Below, one piece after another: positions 63,131-64,000 of a stretch of 64,000 nucleotides of DNA. The stretch's first letter is position 1. Each line of letters starts with the position of its first letter. Position numbers and translations under genes: made by a program. Under the pieces are notes generated by a model that saw only the letters and a program-made list of their open reading frames with translations, ran no database searches and was not told where the DNA came from. Origin of the DNA: Pseudo-nitzschia pungens (lineage: Eukaryota > Bacillariophyta > Bacillariophyceae > Bacillariales > Bacillariaceae); assembly GCA_037355855.1 (NCBI GenBank), contig CM074761.1, forward strand, positions 372,001 to 436,000. The letters are read 5' to 3'.

Positions 63131-64000
63131 GATAGATATATTCACAGTTACTTTTTCGAAAACACACCAGACAATATAGAATCTTTTGATCTTGTTGCAC
63201 TCTATTCTCGCCCACGATAAAAACCGATGCAAAAGGGCGGCAAAATCGCTATTTTCGTTTTCTGGTACGCATTCGACTATCATACCTACTCTGCTGACGC
63301 CAGAGGCTAGGCCACGGCGTAAGCTTAAATTCCAGAGGTACCCTCCCTAGCATACCTAAACATGCAAGCTTCAGCTTTGAATCACTATAGCCAGTTAACA
63401 TGCATTTTCTTGCGATTTTCGAACGACTGCTGTAGTATCGATCGCGCTCTGCTGCATTCTACTGCGTGCTTTATCATCCCACCCTTTCAGCGTGGTAAAC
63501 CTATCCATCTCCTTTAAAATTCATTGGTCAACGGATCTTTTGCTATCCGTAGTGATTGGTGACTAAGCAGCAGCCCTCACTCTTATTGTAATACATGCGT
63601 TGATATCGATGATGAGACATGCCGAAAAATACATTGCATTCATATAAATTACTTAAAGATACCTCACAATATCGGTACCCGGAGAGGCAACACCCACTTT
63701 GTCGTTGTAAGTCGAGAAATCGGATTTAGCACCCCAATCTGGGCAGGCCTGGGGACCAGTGATGATCGTCGAAGTATGACCAAGCATGATCCCTACACTC
63801 GTTTAGAATCTTCGATGTAGAGAGTTCTGGATCTACCTCGAAACCCTCCAACACGTCAAGAAAGGAACCATCTCCTTGAATCAAGTAGTTGTCGATTTTG
63901 AACCAGAATAATCGCAGTCATGATTTACTCCCTGCATAACGATTCATTCTCTCCTTTCCTGCTAGTGATTATAATGTACTGGTTGCCGTTGACGACGCTA
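63131..64000. other. Terminal spacer
   Basis: I see no coding, RNA or repeat feature that I can support in the last 870 bases. Confidence 0.45.

Noticed and set aside
1..64000. CRISPR array or prokaryotic operon
   Set aside because: No regularly spaced identical repeats with unique spacers, and the gene structure with introns is eukaryotic.

Overview
The window reads as nuclear DNA of a pennate diatom (or a close stramenopile). Genes lie on both strands without operons. Two genes can be spliced with short GT..AG introns. The protein set is eukaryotic: a plastid-type MsrA presequence with an ASAF-like cleavage site, a PPR protein, a SET1-type histone methyltransferase, a Vms1/ANKZF1 homologue, a gametolysin-type metalloprotease, an LRR protein, and secreted proteins with long Pro-Thr-Ser linkers of the style common in diatoms. 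I cannot name the species from sequence alone.

Layout. 1-2 kb: repeats only. 2.1-3.8 kb (+): three-exon MsrA. 4.5-6.3 kb (-): PPR protein. 7.7-8.8 kb (+): trypsin-like protease. 9.6-9.9 kb (+): small membrane protein. 10-14.4 kb: no convincing gene, but two large back-to-back palindromes and a CTG-rich modular repeat. 14.4-16.4 kb (+): PT-linker secreted protein with a broken frame. 18.3-20.6 kb (+): unknown long protein with a broken frame. 20.7-21.8 kb (-): DUF4116 repeat protein. 22.9-26.1 kb (-): SET1-like methyltransferase. 26.6-27.3 kb: paired inverted-repeat elements. 28.0-28.6 kb (-): small two-helix membrane protein. 30.6-32.9 kb (+): decayed gene fragments. 32.9-35.4 kb (-): Vms1/ANKZF1. 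36.5-37.1 kb (+): thioredoxin-like ferredoxin. 38.6-39.5 kb (-): low-complexity protein. 40.9-42.3 kb (+): ankyrin-methyltransferase, two frame breaks. 42.6-43.7 kb (-): 38-residue repeat protein. 44.9-45.3 kb (+): nonapeptide-repeat protein. 45.9-47.7 kb (-): M11 metalloprotease, two frame breaks. 48.3-49.5 kb (+): conserved unknown, one break. 50.1-51.9 kb (+): mercuric-reductase-like flavoprotein, two breaks. 53.9-54.3 kb (+): small secreted Cys-rich protein. 55.3-56.2 kb: minisatellite. 57.3-57.7 kb (+): PDZ protein. 58.1-59.9 kb (-): three-exon LRR protein. 61.8-63.0 kb (+): beta-trefoil-like ORF followed by a coiled-coil/glycine-zipper ORF.

Two window-wide patterns stand out. First, many conserved proteins are interrupted by single-base frame changes. 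I count about 15, roughly 12 of them in the +1 direction (one surplus base), while other long genes (PPR, SET1, Vms1) are clean. This may be uncorrected assembly error, allele decay or real frameshifting; the sequence alone cannot decide. Second, the intergenic DNA is saturated with short palindromic words (GTAC, CGTACG, ACCGGT, GTAAGGTTAC/GTAACCTTAC) that are scarce inside genes. It also carries small foldback elements with CAGCTGTCC ends, and many local tandem duplications.
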